A stretch of 64,000 bases of DNA from Thaumasiovibrio sp047250365 (lineage in GTDB: Bacteria; Pseudomonadota; Gammaproteobacteria; Enterobacterales; Vibrionaceae), in contig NZ_JBLBVL010000002.1 of assembly GCF_047250365.1 (NCBI RefSeq), positions 491,155 to 555,154 of the forward strand, written 5' to 3'. A program made the translations under genes and the position numbers. This document shows, in pieces, positions 53,701 to 62,142 of the stretch. A model generated the notes under the pieces. It saw nothing but the letters and a program-made list of their open reading frames with translations, was not told where the DNA came from and did no database searches. Positions within the stretch are counted from its first letter, which is position 1; every line of letters starts with the position of its first letter.

Positions 53701-54467
53701 TGATGTGTGTTGGCATCTGCTGCCAAAATTAAGCGATCAACCTCTATTGGCTCTCCAGTGCCCTCTATACGTGCTGACAATAAAGTCAGCTCTGCAAGCT
53801 CGATTCCCACAGGAAAACGCACTTCGGGTAATGTCAGCGCTATATCATCGGCTGGATTTTCTACTGAGCTAGAGTTTTCCATTTCTTCATCGGCCGATGA
53901 TGGGGAAGGAGAAGGTGGCAATACCACCAACAATTGATCCCAAACAGTTGGCGAGATAGAGACGGCCTCTCCTTGCCACTCAAGCCCTGAACGCAAACTC
54001 TTCCATGTAACATGATAATCAGCAAGATCTAAAGTGACGTCTTCCAATACCAAAGAAGTGAGATACATGGGGAAAGGAGCAGAAATAGAAAGAGGTTGCT
54101 CTGCCACCGAAAGTTCTTCTGCCGGGACATCTGCTGTACTTTCACTGATTTCAACATGAGTACCGCTAACATTTATTGACGAAATACACAGCTGCTTTTG
54201 CCATAAGCAGCCACGATCCAAAGCGATATCGCTATGGGCTAGTGACACAACTACCCCAGCCGTTTCATAGCGCAATTCCGACAACGAAATCTGCTGGAGA
54301 AGTGCCCCTTCTCCCTTCTCGATGGTTAATCCATCAACCCACTTGGGACCAGCCCATATCAGTAGCGACGTACCCAACGGAGTCATCAATAGCGACCAAA
54401 ACAACACCGCCAGTAGTAGCAGTACAAACCCGACAGTGATTAGTAACCACTTACACCAACGTACCAT
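50703..54467 (-). CDS. tamB: Translocation and assembly module subunit TamB
   Basis: AsmA-like bridging protein from the inner membrane to TamA, implicated in autotransporter assembly and phospholipid movement. An N-terminal signal anchor (WLLITVGFVLLLLAVLFWSLL), a very long beta-rich middle of about 900 residues of repeating amphipathic strands, and the conserved C-terminal TamB (DUF490) domain (YLLRGRNIDAEDNG, SGYIAPGLQVKYGVGIFNS) are visible. 1254 residues matches E. coli (1259). Starts two bases after the tamA stop with GGAG inside it. Confidence 0.95.
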   Translation of the reverse strand: MVRWCKWLLITVGFVLLLLAVLFWSLLMTPLGTSLLIWAGPKWVDGLTIEKGEGALLQQISLSELRYETAGVVVSLAHSDIALDRGCLWQKQLCISSINVSGTHVEISESTADVPAEELSVAEQPLSISAPFPMYLTSLVLEDVTLDLADYHVTWKSLRSGLEWQGEAVSISPTVWDQLLVVLPPSPSPSSADEEMENSSSVENPADDIALTLPEVRFPVGIELAELTLLSARIEGTGEPIEVDRLILAADANTHQLTIDRLDLAMPQGHAELNGQISFLGDYPLQLDVSLETEMQPLPAHQVTLNARGSVAQLQLSGALEGKLDLMLEAELQPLSPELPFNIKAVSKHLQWPLADADYQLSETRLLAKGSLDGYHFDAETHFTGHDIPSGSVTAKGSGTLQDVVIDALSVEALEGKVDASGKFAWQPALSWEAEIDAVSINPEVLFADLPGRLNGQLTTSGQLASDGGYSLSIPRVQVSGDLLALPLDLSGQLAIQGDQLHGMPQIISEGLALSHGSNRIQVVGSVEQQWAMTMSIFAPDLASSIPQLRGSIEGDIEAVGTLLSPQLTLNLAAEQLGYADAFTSQTLTLRGDIASLSPASAALRLSASGVGLADSADFEQVNVALNGSEAAHQLTLELQGEPVNVAIVVEGALQREEGWNGALKQGQIDTLLGRWVIDTPAKIDVGFAQGQVIVSDHCWRQNDASICLTKPAELAQQGEAAINISQFDVAKIARFIPEAYQFKGDIFADVIAAWSPNGSPEIEAKLRLPPGEVYLVDYDFRQSWRRIVLDANLKRDQLDGRWLVDLADNGVLSGDLMLDGLTQQPLESQQITASLNIDAISLDMLMPLVEDYSTLAGELNSQLALTGSILQPAVEGSIAVSGLMAQGAEVPFEVETGTINLLMQGYKGKLSGNIITPDGQLDLQGMANWEDLSAWSTELNVKGDRLNVVIPALVNMEVSPDLKISAVPNRAQISGSVDIPWARINIESVPPTAVGVSEDEILLDDDLLPVESNVSSPLAIDTQVFVNLGDDVSLRAFGLNGNLKGQLNVRQNDKGQQVVGDIYVNNGVYRAFGQELLINEGKMAFSGAPDLPYLQIEAIRNPDNTEDDVIAGVRVTGTADSPELSVFSDPAMPQQNALSYLLRGRNIDAEDNGSMMTSAMIGLVLSQSGQVVGNIGQAFGVQDLTLDTSGTGDDSQVTVSGYIAPGLQVKYGVGIFNSLAEFTVRYRLMKDLYIEVVSGLDSAVDILYQFEFD

Positions 54468-54469
54468 GA

Positions 54470-56182
54470 TCAGAACTCCGGCCCCAAGGTAAAGTGAATG
54501 CGATAATCATCGGATGTATTCTCCAGTCCAAAGCCAACATCAAGTCGCACGGGACCAACCGGGGAGGACCAACGAATCCCCCCACCAACGCCACTCTTCC
54601 AGTCTGGTGCCCTATTCCATGCATCACCATAATCATAAAAAGCCGCCAACCACCAATTGCCATAAACACGCAATTGATACTCCAACGTCGTCGTTAGCAA
54701 ATGACGCGCGCCACGCAATTGCCCACCACTATCACGCGGTGCGATACTCTCATAACCATAGCCGCGCAAACTATTATCCCCTCCAGCAAAAAAGCGCATG
54801 GAGGGCGGCACGTTAGAGATGCCGTCAGCTAAAATCGTGCCACCGTCCACCTTTAATAAACCGCGATGACGATCACCAAGACTGCGAATCCAACCCGTTC
54901 GTCCTCGCATGCGCAATATCTCGGTATCTGAGCCTAACGCAGGATCTGCATATTCAAATGAGATAAACTGACTATCGCCCCACATTGGCATTCCCGTCCC
55001 CCGTGTACGGTTGCGACTATACGTCAATCCCGGCACAAACAACTGCATCTGACCCTGCTCATCAGCCCCTTGTTTGTAATCTTCATACAGGTAACGTATC
55101 GATGCTGTTCGCTTCCACCCAGAATCCAATCGCCAGTGGCGCTCGAAGCCCGCACTGATTTCTGTACTAACGGTGTCATGGCTATCAACATAGCGCAGTC
55201 CACCTACAATCTGATAGTAATCGCGCTTAACATCGTCGAGTGGGATTTTATATACCGTCTCGACTTTAGGCTGCACCGCCGATAATTCCATTTTAGTGTT
55301 CCAGCTATGTCCTCGTGTGTGCACCCAAGGCTTATTCCAGTTAAGTTGCATTCTTGCTCCCACATCAGTGGAATAACCAAGACCAACCTCAACTTGATTT
55401 TTAGCCTGTGGGGATAGTGTCACAACAACAGGTATGGCGTAGTCTTGCGCCTGCTCGATTTTAGGCTCAACGAAAATAGACGCGAACCAGCCGGTGTTAG
55501 ACAACGCCTGATTTAACTCAACGAGGTTCTCGCTTAAATAATTATCTCCTTGGCGATAAGGAAGAAGAGAGCGCACGCGTTCATCTTTAATTTGACTGCC
55601 TATGATCATCGTTGGGCCAAAACGATAACGCTGTCCCGTCTCAAAGCGTAAGATCAAAAAAGCTTGCTGCCGACTTGGTGCGACTTTCAAATCACTGACA
55701 ATAAACTTAGCGTCAAAATAGCCTTTCTTTAATGCCGTGCTGCGCAGTTGAGCTTTTAATGCTTCATACTTACCATGATGCAGTCGCTCGCCCACTTCGA
55801 TTTTGCTATCCGTGATAAGCGCTAAAAGATCAGGATCTTGTTGTCCGATTAGTTGAATATCTAATTCAACAATTTGAGTCGGCGGCCCTGGATCGACATG
55901 AATTATCACTCGGGTATCATCTTGCTGACGTTGTACATCAAACTGATATTGCGGCGAGTAATAACCAAGGGCTTTTAGTGCATTATCCATCTCCCCTTTA
56001 AATTGCTTACGAAAGCGTTCTGAATTACTGATCCGTTGCTGTTCGACTGTTGCTAGGTAAAGTTCAATATTACGTCTCAACTCACTGTCTAACCCTTTCA
56101 CGTCAAAAATCACCTTCGCCGCAACGGGAAAGCTTCCTAGCAATAAACTGATTCCAATAGTAAAAAACCAGCGCATAATCAA
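54470..56182 (-). CDS. tamA: Translocation and assembly module subunit TamA
   Basis: Omp85-family outer-membrane protein working with TamB. Signal peptide ending PVAAKV, three POTRA domains (roughly 24-265), then a 16-strand barrel with the Omp85 signature GGDNSLRGYGYES and a final strand ending FTLGPEF, with the C-terminal aromatic needed for barrel assembly. 570 residues, E. coli 577. First gene of tamA-tamB-ytfP, divergent from msrA. Confidence 0.96.
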   Translation of the reverse strand: MIMRWFFTIGISLLLGSFPVAAKVIFDVKGLDSELRRNIELYLATVEQQRISNSERFRKQFKGEMDNALKALGYYSPQYQFDVQRQQDDTRVIIHVDPGPPTQIVELDIQLIGQQDPDLLALITDSKIEVGERLHHGKYEALKAQLRSTALKKGYFDAKFIVSDLKVAPSRQQAFLILRFETGQRYRFGPTMIIGSQIKDERVRSLLPYRQGDNYLSENLVELNQALSNTGWFASIFVEPKIEQAQDYAIPVVVTLSPQAKNQVEVGLGYSTDVGARMQLNWNKPWVHTRGHSWNTKMELSAVQPKVETVYKIPLDDVKRDYYQIVGGLRYVDSHDTVSTEISAGFERHWRLDSGWKRTASIRYLYEDYKQGADEQGQMQLFVPGLTYSRNRTRGTGMPMWGDSQFISFEYADPALGSDTEILRMRGRTGWIRSLGDRHRGLLKVDGGTILADGISNVPPSMRFFAGGDNSLRGYGYESIAPRDSGGQLRGARHLLTTTLEYQLRVYGNWWLAAFYDYGDAWNRAPDWKSGVGGGIRWSSPVGPVRLDVGFGLENTSDDYRIHFTLGPEF

Positions 56183-56367
56183 CTTAATTCAACCCCAAAG
56201 AAACACACAAAAGCACACCTATGCTTAATACGCTAAGCTGTAAAAATAACAGCTCAGCATCAACCCAAAAAATTTTCATCTTCTACTACCATGCTATAAA
56301 TGTACACTGTTTGTTGATGTAAGGTTAATACACAGGCTTGTTACTTCACGAAAAAGAGCAGCAGAAA

Positions 56368-56973
56368 ATGGGGAAAAAAAACCTAAGCGAGAGACAGAGC
56401 ACAAATATAGACTCGGCTGAGTATCTACATCATGTTTTGGGCACTAATCCATCACTGCCCCAACCGGGTACATCTTTAGTCGTTGGAATGGGGTGCTTCT
56501 GGGGGGCTGAGCGGCTATTTTGGCAGCAGCCTGGTGTCTTAAATACAGCGGTTGGTTACAGCGGCGGAGAGACGATACAGCCTACTTATCGAGAGGTATG
56601 TACTGGCAATACTGGCCACACTGAGGTTGTTCTCATCCACTTTAATCCCACGCTTATCTCTCTGCAGCAGCTATTACGTCTATTTTGGGAAAACCACGAC
56701 CCCACTCAGGGCATGCGGCAGGGCAATGATACTGGAACCCAGTATCGTTCTGCTATCTATACCCAAAACGCAACTCAATTTGCAGTCGCCATAGACAGTC
56801 GCGCTAAGTATCAGCAAGCCCTCACCTTGGCTTCGCCCAATCGAGCACCTATCACAACGGAAATCACGCCTTTAACTGATTTCTACTTTGCTGAGGAATA
56901 TCATCAACAATATCTCAGCAAGCACCCTGATGGTTATTGCGGCCTGAAAGGGACGGGCATACCGATGTTATAG
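56368..56973 (+). CDS. msrA: Peptide methionine sulfoxide reductase A
   Basis: Repairs S-methionine sulfoxide in proteins. The catalytic cysteine lies in VVGMGCFWGAERLFWQ; YREVCTGNTGHTEVV, FWENHDPTQGMRQGND and the resolving-cysteine tail HPDGYCGLKGTG follow. I chose ATG 56368 (201 residues); a TTG at 56338 in frame would add ten residues and has AGG nearby, so it cannot be excluded. Divergent from tamA. Confidence 0.95.
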   Translation: MGKKNLSERQSTNIDSAEYLHHVLGTNPSLPQPGTSLVVGMGCFWGAERLFWQQPGVLNTAVGYSGGETIQPTYREVCTGNTGHTEVVLIHFNPTLISLQQLLRLFWENHDPTQGMRQGNDTGTQYRSAIYTQNATQFAVAIDSRAKYQQALTLASPNRAPITTEITPLTDFYFAEEYHQQYLSKHPDGYCGLKGTGIPML

Positions 56974-56990
56974 CTCTCTTTGACCATTCC

Positions 56991-57206
56991 CTACGCTGCA
57001 CGACTTTTACTTAACAATTTGATTTCTTTGTTAATTTCAGCCATGATCATCAAATGCTCACGCAATAGGCTATCTGGCATCATTACTTTCCCGTGTTCAA
57101 AGCTAAATTCCCCCATGCCGAGAATCGAAAATGAGCCTTTATAATAGCTTTTGACAAAGCGGGCGATTTGTTGAGGTCGAAAGTGTGTAAATTCTCTGTA
57201 CGTCAT
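56991..57206 (-). CDS. ytfK: YtfK (DUF1107), stringent-response modulator
   Basis: 71-residue soluble protein whose layout matches E. coli YtfK: FRPQQIARFVKSYYKGSFSI, MGEFSFEHGKVMMP, and a final helix ending AEINKEIKLL. In E. coli YtfK stimulates SpoT to raise ppGpp on phosphate or fatty-acid shortage, so a similar role is inferred. GAGGAAGAGGCC precedes the ATG. Convergent with msrA (17 bases between stops) and divergent from ytfJ. Confidence 0.88.
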   Translation of the reverse strand: MTYREFTHFRPQQIARFVKSYYKGSFSILGMGEFSFEHGKVMMPDSLLREHLMIMAEINKEIKLLSKSRAA

Positions 57207-57508
57207 GGCCTCTTCCTCTTATCTATATGTTCAGACCGTCGCATCACTACAGAGCTAACAAAAACAGTCCATTCTCTATGACGCAAGTTTCGAACCAAAT
57301 CAGCCTCTCCTCTCCTTCGAGCTATATGTAGAGGCATTATCCCTAGAATCTATTATCGAAATGTTACAGTGCAGGTACATTATTGCGCATTTCGTGAGGT
57401 AGAAAAGTAATTTTTCAGCAAATTTCACTAAAAACAAGACTGGTAAAACCAGATGTCGCAACGTTAGCCATAATAATAGCGCAGCAACTACACTGGGAAA
57501 TATCAAAC
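57207..57508. other. Divergent region, ytfK / ytfJ
   Basis: 302 bp with no supportable gene. It must carry both promoters. I see no clear palindrome or RNA element. Confidence 0.4.
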
Positions 57509-58063
57509 ATGAAACTAAAAACTCTTACTTTTGCCTTTACTGCACTACTTTCTACCACTACCTTTGCAACTAACATTTCACTGGGTGAAACTTTACCGAG
57601 CGTCACTGTTTCGGCCCATGGCGAAATTTTGTTCAACGATGACACGCTAAGCTATCAAGCTTGGGATACCGAACAACTAAGCGGTAAAGTACGCGTTATT
57701 CAAGCCATTGCTGGACGCAGTGCAGCAAAAGAAATGAACTCTGCACTAATGGACGCCATTACTGCGGCTGACTTCCCAGCAGAGCAGTACCAAACTACTA
57801 CGATCATTAATCAAAACGATGCGTTATGGGGGACTGGCGGTTTTGTAAAATCGTCTGCAGAAAGTAGCAAGCAAGAGTTCTCTTGGTCTTCAATGGTTCT
57901 TGATGCAGATGGCGCGGTTCAAAACGCGTGGGATCTAAGTGAGAAAAATTCAGCCATTATTGTTATTGACCAAATTGGTAAGGTACTCTACTTCCAAGAA
58001 GGTAAACTATCCAACGAAGAGATCGAACAAGTAGTGAGCTTGATCAGCAATACATTATATTAA
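57509..58063 (+). CDS. ytfJ: YtfJ-family periplasmic protein
   Basis: Thioredoxin-fold-like exported protein of unknown role. Signal peptide MKLKTLTFAFTALLSTTTFA, then the family core VSAHGEILFNDDTLSYQAWD, LSGKVRVIQAIAGRSAAKE and VIDQIGKVLYFQEGKLS. It has no CxxC pair, so it is not an ordinary thiol oxidoreductase. 184 residues, as in enterobacterial YtfJ. Confidence 0.9.
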   Translation: MKLKTLTFAFTALLSTTTFATNISLGETLPSVTVSAHGEILFNDDTLSYQAWDTEQLSGKVRVIQAIAGRSAAKEMNSALMDAITAADFPAEQYQTTTIINQNDALWGTGGFVKSSAESSKQEFSWSSMVLDADGAVQNAWDLSEKNSAIIVIDQIGKVLYFQEGKLSNEEIEQVVSLISNTLY

Positions 58064-58106
58064 CATTTCTTATCGACCATTTGCTGTTAGATAACGACTA
58101 TTCGTC

Positions 58107-58127
58107 ACCGCAAACCGCAAACCGCAA
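58107..58127 (+). repeat. Three tandem copies of ACCGCAA
   Basis: Three perfect, back-to-back 7-bp copies 44 bases after the ytfJ stop and 52 bases beyond the small membrane gene on the other strand. Function unknown. Confidence 0.7.
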
Positions 58128-58178
58128 CAGAAGAAGACAGCAAAACAGATCGATATGGCCAGGTTACATACGATATAG

Positions 58179-58259
58179 CTATAAGTAACTGGCTAAAATA
58201 AGCAGTATGCCAACATAGCTAATAAGAATCACAGTGTTACTGAGTCTGATAAGTTGCAC
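58179..58259 (-). CDS. 26-residue membrane peptide with its own promoter
   Basis: Minus-strand frame from GTG 58259 to TAG 58179. The peptide starts MQLIRLSNTV and continues with an almost unbroken hydrophobic run (ILISYVGILLILASYL), one membrane helix with a single charge, Arg5. GGAGG lies seven bases before the GTG, near-perfect for a ribosome site. Upstream, TTGGCG-17-TATTAT (58317-58289) is a good sigma-70 promoter whose start would give a leader of about 25 bases. The metH terminator (58393-58418) isolates it from metH, so it is a separate unit. Not recognised. It might be a small regulatory membrane protein or a type I toxin-like peptide. Confidence 0.6.
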   Translation of the reverse strand: MQLIRLSNTVILISYVGILLILASYL

Positions 58260-58288
58260 TTTTATACCTCCATGTATTTGTGTGATCA

Positions 58289-58317
58289 ATAATAGAAAAT
58301 GGTTAAATTAACGCCAA
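58289..58317 (-). promoter_or_regulatory. Sigma-70 promoter for the 26-residue membrane peptide
   Basis: On the minus strand TTGGCG, exactly 17 bases, TATTAT. The expected transcript would start near 58282 and reach the GGAGG ribosome site within 20 bases. No other gene lies downstream before ytfJ on the opposite strand. Confidence 0.6.
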
Positions 58318-58392
58318 GTCATTTCACTCACTTTGTTGTTTAAGATCAAATTTACAGCACTTTTGTAACAAAACACCTTACAAGCTGAAAAT

Positions 58393-58418
58393 AAAAGGGC
58401 CTCATCTGAGGCCCTTTT
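58393..58418 (-). terminator. Terminator after metH
   Basis: AAAAGGGCCTCA and TGAGGCCCTTTT, a perfect 12-bp inverted repeat around TC. Closes the metA-metH operon. Confidence 0.92.
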
Positions 58419-58440
58419 CATCGCAAAATTCCAGTAATAA

Positions 58441-61400
58441 TTATAAATTTGGCCCTAACCATTTACTCACTTCCTCCTCAGACCAACCTTTACGCTGCGC
58501 ATAATCCTGCGCTTGATCATCTTGGATCTGAGCAACAGCAAAATAGCGTGACTCAGGGTGTGAAAAGAACCAGCCTGATACAGCCGCCCCTGGCCACATC
58601 GCATAGCTTTCGGTTAATGACATGCCCGTGTTATTTTCCACATCAAGCAGTGACCATATCGTGCCCTTTTCGGTGTGTTCAGGACAAGCAGGATAACCTG
58701 GCGCTGGACGAATACCCTGATACCTTTCGCGGATCAATTCATCATTCGACAGGTTCTCATTCGCCGCATAGCCCCAAAGCTCTGTGCGTACTTTTTTATG
58801 TAACAATTCAGCGAACGCTTCCGCTAAACGGTCAGCGACTGCTTGAATCATGATCGCGTTGTAATCATCACCGGCTTTTTTATAGTGTTCCGCTATCTCA
58901 TGCTCACCAATCCCACCCGTCACCGCAAACGCACCAATCCAATCTGCTTTGCCACTTGATTTGGGAGCAACAAAGTCTGACAAACAGTAGTTTGCCCCTT
59001 TGCCTTTCTCAGTTTGCTGACGCAAATGGTAGAGCACATTAGCAACCGAACCGCGTGACTCGTCCGTGTAAACTTCGATATCATCTTCGGTCGCATTGGC
59101 AGGAAAGATGCCGCACACACCATTGGCTTTAATCATTCCATCTCGCTCAATGACGTCAAGTAGCGCATTGGCATCTTCATACAACTTGGTCGCCTGTTCA
59201 CCCACCACTTCATGACGCAAAATAAGCGGAAACTTCCCACTTAATGACCATGTCATGAAAAATGGCGTCCAATCGATATACTGACGCAGCTCTGCTATAG
59301 GGTGATCATTAAAGACGTGAATGCCTGGCTTTACTGGGGCAAACGTTTGATACCCAGCCCAGTCAATGACATATTTGTTAGCACGGGCGATGTCCAGACT
59401 CACTGGTTTTGAGCGTGGCTTTTTGCGGCTATGTTGTTCGCGTACCGTTTCATGCTCTTTGTTTACTCGTTCAACAAATGCCGGATATTGCTCTTCTGAC
59501 AGAAGCGCAGAACAGACGCCGACAGCGCGAGAGGCATTTGATACATACACAACAGGGCCATGGTAGTTTTGCTCAATCTTTACTGCTGTATGTGCTTTAG
59601 AGGTGGTTGCACCGCCAATCAATAAGGGGATATCAAAACCAGTACGTTCCATCTCCTTAGCCACATGTACCATCTCATCCAGTGATGGCGTAATTAAGCC
59701 TGACAGGCCGATGATATCTACATTCTCTTCTCGAGCAACTTTAAGTATGGTGTCACAAGATACCATCACGCCAAGATCGATGATTTCATAGTTATTACAC
59801 TGCAACACAACACCAACAATGTTCTTGCCGATATCATGCACATCCCCTTTCACTGTGGCTAAGAGAATTTTACCGTTGGTTTGACCGGCTTGTTTTGCTG
59901 CGTTTATATAAGGCTCTAAATAGCCTACAGCCTGCTTCATGACGCGAGCGGATTTAACCACTTGCGGTAAAAACATTTTACCTTCACCAAATAGGTCGCC
60001 AACAACGTTCATTCCCGCCATGAGCGGACCTTCAATAACCTCTAATGGCTTACTCGCAGCTTGTCTCGCCTCTTCGGTATCCTCAACAATAAACTCAGTG
60101 ATCCCTTTTACCAGGGCATGCTCCAAACGCTTTTCAACAGGCCAACCTCGCCATTCTGCCGCTGTTGTGTCCTCTTGAGCGACACCACTCTCGCGATACT
60201 TATCAGCAATATCGAGCAGGCGCTCTGTACTATCATCACGGCGATTGAGAACAACATCTTCAACAGCTTCACGCAGTTCATCAGGTAAGTCATCATAAAT
60301 AGCCAATTGACCCGCATTAACGATTCCCATGTCCATACCGTTCTTAAAACAGTAATAGAGGAAAACAGCATGTATCGCTTCGCGCACTGGGTTATTACCA
60401 CGGAAAGAAAACGAGACATTCGAGACACCGCCTGAAATCATCGCATGCGGTAGCGTTCGTTTAATGTCTCCTACTGCTTCGATGAAGTCGACCGCGTAGT
60501 TGTTGTGTTCCTCTATCCCGGTAGCGACAGCAAATATATTTGGATCAAAAATAATGTCTTCTGGCGGAAAGCCCACTTCATCAACGAGAATGCGATAAGC
60601 TTGCGTACAGATCTCAACTTTACGCTCACGGGTATCGGCTTGCCCTTCCTCATCAAACGCCATCACAATAACGGCTGCGCCATAACGACGAATGAGTTTT
60701 GCTTGCTCAACAAATTTTTCTTTGCCTTCTTTCAAAGAAATAGAGTTCACAATAGGTTTGCCTTGCACGCATTTCAAACCCGCTTCCAAAATCTCCCATT
60801 TTGAGGAGTCGACCATAATTGGCACTTTTGAAATTTCAGGCTCAGTGGCGCAAAGATTCAGGAAGCGTACCATTGCAGCTTGCGCATCTAGCATGCCTTC
60901 ATCCATGTTGATGTCGATCACTTGAGCGCCCGCCTCAACTTGTTGTCGAGCGACCTCCAGCGCCTCATCGTAAAGCTCTTCTTTAATCAATCGTTTAAAT
61001 CGTGCCGAGCCTGTAACATTGGTACGCTCTCCGACATTGATAAACAGACTCTCTGGTGCAACTGTTAGAGGCTCTAGACCTGATAAGCGGCAAGCGACAG
61101 GAATCTCAGGCAAGGCTCTGGGTTTCACATTAGCAGTAACCTCTGCCATACGGCGGATATGTTCAGGTGTGGTTCCACAACACCCCCCGACCAAGTTCAA
61201 AAAGCCATTTTCAGCCCACTCTTGAATGTACTGAGCCATTTCATCGGCTTCTAAATCATACTCACCAAACGCATTAGGAAGACCTGCATTCGGGTGAGCA
61301 GAAACATAAGTCTCAGAAATTCTAGACAGCTCTTCAACATATTGGCGCAATTCATCTGGACCCAATGCACAGTTCAAACCAAAGGCGATAGGCTTCACAT

Positions 61401-62109
61401 GGCGCATTGAATTATAGAAAGCTTCTGTTGTCTGTCCCGAGAGAGTTCGACCTGATGCATCTGTAATGGTGCCAGAAATCATCACTGGCAACTCTATACC
61501 ACGCTCTTCAAAAACACTTTGTACCGCAAATGAGCACGCCTTGGCGTTTAGAGTGTCGAAAATTGTTTCAATTAAAATTAGATCACAGCCACCATCAATA
61601 AGCGCACGAGTTGACTCTGAATACGCTTCAACCAGCTGATCAAAATTGACGTTTCTAAAACCAGGATCATTTACATCCGGAGAAATAGAGCAAGTGCGAT
61701 TTGTCGGCCCAAGCACGCCAGCAACAAAGCGAGGCTTCGTTGGCGTTTTCGCGGTCCATTCATCAGCCGCTGCCCGAGCTATTTTTGCGGCCTGATAGTT
61801 AATCTCAGCACTCAAACTCTCCATGTCATAATCAGCCATGGCGATCGTCGTGGCGTTAAAAGTGTTGGTTTCTACAATATCAGCTCCAGCCTCTAAGTAC
61901 TGTAAGTGGATACTTTTAATGATCTCTGGCTGAGATAAAACCAAAAGGTCGTTGTTACCTTTTAGGTCACAATGCCAATCAGCGAAACGTTCACCGCGGT
62001 AATCCGATTCATTTAGCTTGTAACCTTGAATCATGGTTCCCATGCCGCCATCAATGATCAGAATCTGCTCAGCGAGGCGCTGTGTAATTATGTCCTTGGT
62101 TGTAATCAC
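58441..62109 (-). CDS. metH: Cobalamin-dependent methionine synthase
   Basis: Transfers a methyl group from methyltetrahydrofolate to homocysteine via cobalamin. Four modules are intact: homocysteine domain with zinc ligands Cys247 (GLNCALGP), Cys310 and Cys311 (GGCCGTTP); folate domain (NVGERTNVTGSARF); cobalamin domain with DVHDIGKNIVGVVL, whose histidine is the lower ligand; and the C-terminal reactivation domain ending in a SAM-binding EYERGTIWS-like segment (RPAPGYPACPEHTEKG). 1222 residues against 1227 in E. coli. It starts at GTG 62109 after AAGGAAG. It follows metA by 33 bases with no terminator, so the two form an operon. Confidence 0.97.
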   Translation of the reverse strand: MITTKDIITQRLAEQILIIDGGMGTMIQGYKLNESDYRGERFADWHCDLKGNNDLLVLSQPEIIKSIHLQYLEAGADIVETNTFNATTIAMADYDMESLSAEINYQAAKIARAAADEWTAKTPTKPRFVAGVLGPTNRTCSISPDVNDPGFRNVNFDQLVEAYSESTRALIDGGCDLILIETIFDTLNAKACSFAVQSVFEERGIELPVMISGTITDASGRTLSGQTTEAFYNSMRHVKPIAFGLNCALGPDELRQYVEELSRISETYVSAHPNAGLPNAFGEYDLEADEMAQYIQEWAENGFLNLVGGCCGTTPEHIRRMAEVTANVKPRALPEIPVACRLSGLEPLTVAPESLFINVGERTNVTGSARFKRLIKEELYDEALEVARQQVEAGAQVIDINMDEGMLDAQAAMVRFLNLCATEPEISKVPIMVDSSKWEILEAGLKCVQGKPIVNSISLKEGKEKFVEQAKLIRRYGAAVIVMAFDEEGQADTRERKVEICTQAYRILVDEVGFPPEDIIFDPNIFAVATGIEEHNNYAVDFIEAVGDIKRTLPHAMISGGVSNVSFSFRGNNPVREAIHAVFLYYCFKNGMDMGIVNAGQLAIYDDLPDELREAVEDVVLNRRDDSTERLLDIADKYRESGVAQEDTTAAEWRGWPVEKRLEHALVKGITEFIVEDTEEARQAASKPLEVIEGPLMAGMNVVGDLFGEGKMFLPQVVKSARVMKQAVGYLEPYINAAKQAGQTNGKILLATVKGDVHDIGKNIVGVVLQCNNYEIIDLGVMVSCDTILKVAREENVDIIGLSGLITPSLDEMVHVAKEMERTGFDIPLLIGGATTSKAHTAVKIEQNYHGPVVYVSNASRAVGVCSALLSEEQYPAFVERVNKEHETVREQHSRKKPRSKPVSLDIARANKYVIDWAGYQTFAPVKPGIHVFNDHPIAELRQYIDWTPFFMTWSLSGKFPLILRHEVVGEQATKLYEDANALLDVIERDGMIKANGVCGIFPANATEDDIEVYTDESRGSVANVLYHLRQQTEKGKGANYCLSDFVAPKSSGKADWIGAFAVTGGIGEHEIAEHYKKAGDDYNAIMIQAVADRLAEAFAELLHKKVRTELWGYAANENLSNDELIRERYQGIRPAPGYPACPEHTEKGTIWSLLDVENNTGMSLTESYAMWPGAAVSGWFFSHPESRYFAVAQIQDDQAQDYAQRKGWSEEEVSKWLGPNL

Positions 62110-62142
62110 GTTGCTTTACTTCCTTATTGCGCAGTAATGAGA

